Of a DNA stretch of 64,000 bases, positions 63,781 through 64,000 are shown piece by piece. Position 1 is the stretch's first letter. Each line of letters begins with the position of its first letter. Both the position numbers and the translations under genes were made by a program. The stretch is from assembly GCF_030812675.1 (NCBI RefSeq), contig NZ_JAUSTE010000005.1, forward strand, positions 186,001 through 250,000, written 5' to 3'. Source of the DNA: Sinomonas atrocyanea. GTDB lineage: Bacteria > Actinomycetota > Actinomycetes > Actinomycetales > Micrococcaceae. Under the pieces are notes generated by a model, which saw only the letters and a list, made by a program, of their open reading frames with translations, ran no database searches and had not been told where the DNA came from.

Positions 63781-64000
63781 TCAGTCGGTGAGCTGGTCGA
63801 CGACCAGGCCGGCGAGCTCGATCGCCGCCTCCCGTGTGGCCGCCCCCAGCTTCGCGAACTCGATCTGCGAGCCCTCGGCGAGGTGCCGGTCGTGCGGGAT
63901 GCGGACCACGTGGCCCACCCGGGTGCGGAAGTGCTCCTCGATCTCGTCCACGTTCACCCGGGTGCCGCTGCCGGCGGAGACGTTGACCACGACGATCGCC
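63781..64000 (-). CDS. MinD/ParA-like ATPase, C-terminal fragment
   Basis: About 73 residues, running off the right edge. VVVNVSAGSGTRVNVDEIEEHF, then VRIPHDRHLAEGS and a closing helix (AAIELAGLVVDQL). This matches the end of actinobacterial MinD/ParA-type ATPases, such as those near secretion or pilus genes. The Walker motifs lie outside the window, so function is not fixed. Confidence 0.6.
   Translation of the reverse strand, partial: AIVVVNVSAGSGTRVNVDEIEEHFRTRVGHVVRIPHDRHLAEGSQIEFAKLGAATREAAIELAGLVVDQLTD

Noticed and set aside
1-64000. Search for mobile elements, CRISPR arrays, tRNA or rRNA genes, toxin-antitoxin pairs and defence islands
   Set aside because: No transposase, integrase, inverted terminal repeats, repeat-spacer pattern or tRNA cloverleaf was recognised. 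Gene order follows the conserved actinobacterial core.

Overview
The window is a 64-kb stretch of a high-GC Gram-positive chromosome, most likely from the Micrococcaceae (Arthrobacter/Sinomonas-like). Grounds: extreme GC content at third codon positions, actinobacterial families throughout (DUF4191, DUF3040, Wag31/DivIVA, SepF, PASTA kinase, Rv2175c-like protein, polyphosphate glucokinase, type II DAHP synthase), and a MurE whose specificity motif reads DDPH instead of DNPR, which fits the L-lysine peptidoglycan of that family. It is core chromosome. I see no insertion sequence, prophage, CRISPR array, tRNA or rRNA, and no clear novel defence or biosynthetic system.

Layout. (1) 1-19.7 kb: end of lpdA, then sucB, a small membrane protein, an OsmC protein, a tricorn protease, a variant protein kinase, lipB-lipA, DUF4191, an RDD protein, glnA, a cupin, glnE, a second glutamine synthetase, panB and a mini SPOR protein. 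The order sucB-lipB-lipA-DUF4191-glnA-glnE-glnA2-panB matches Mycobacterium tuberculosis Rv2215-Rv2225 as I recall it. The theme is lipoylated 2-oxoacid dehydrogenases (E2, E3 and the lipoate makers) and nitrogen assimilation with its adenylylation control. (2) 19.7-21.5 kb: map and ppgK. (3) 21.5-49.1 kb: one long minus-strand block, reading mraZ, rsmH, an FtsL-like protein, ftsI, murE, murF, mraY, murD, ftsW, murG, murC, ftsQ, ftsZ, pgeF, a YggS protein, sepF, a YggT protein, wag31, lspA, an RluA protein, dnaE, a membrane protein, hisD and nrdR. This is the division and cell-wall (dcw) cluster plus the polar-growth and septum genes usual downstream of it in actinobacteria. (4) 49.2-64 kb: DUF3040, dinB, a lipoprotein, a polyprenyl synthase, an Rv2175c-like DNA-binding protein, a LysM/lytic transglycosylase, a PASTA kinase, DAHP synthase, an acyltransferase, an esterase, a membrane protein, a ROK glucokinase, a long-chain acyl-CoA ligase and the end of a MinD/ParA-like gene. 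This order resembles M. tuberculosis Rv2169c-Rv2187.

The most informative signals are regulatory. About sixteen genes carry a TAnnnT -10 hexamer ending 6-9 bases before the start codon, so their mRNAs are probably leaderless; the pattern also settles several start codons (nrdR, dinB, panB, glucokinase). mraZ is preceded by four TGGNG repeats at an exact 10-bp period across its promoter. glnA has a near-perfect GlnR box, nrdR has tandem NrdR-like boxes, ftsZ has a 19-bp palindrome in its promoter region, and a TACTG-AC-CAGTA palindrome lies between the glucokinase and acyl-CoA ligase genes. Many neighbours overlap by 4-11 bases, indicating translational coupling.
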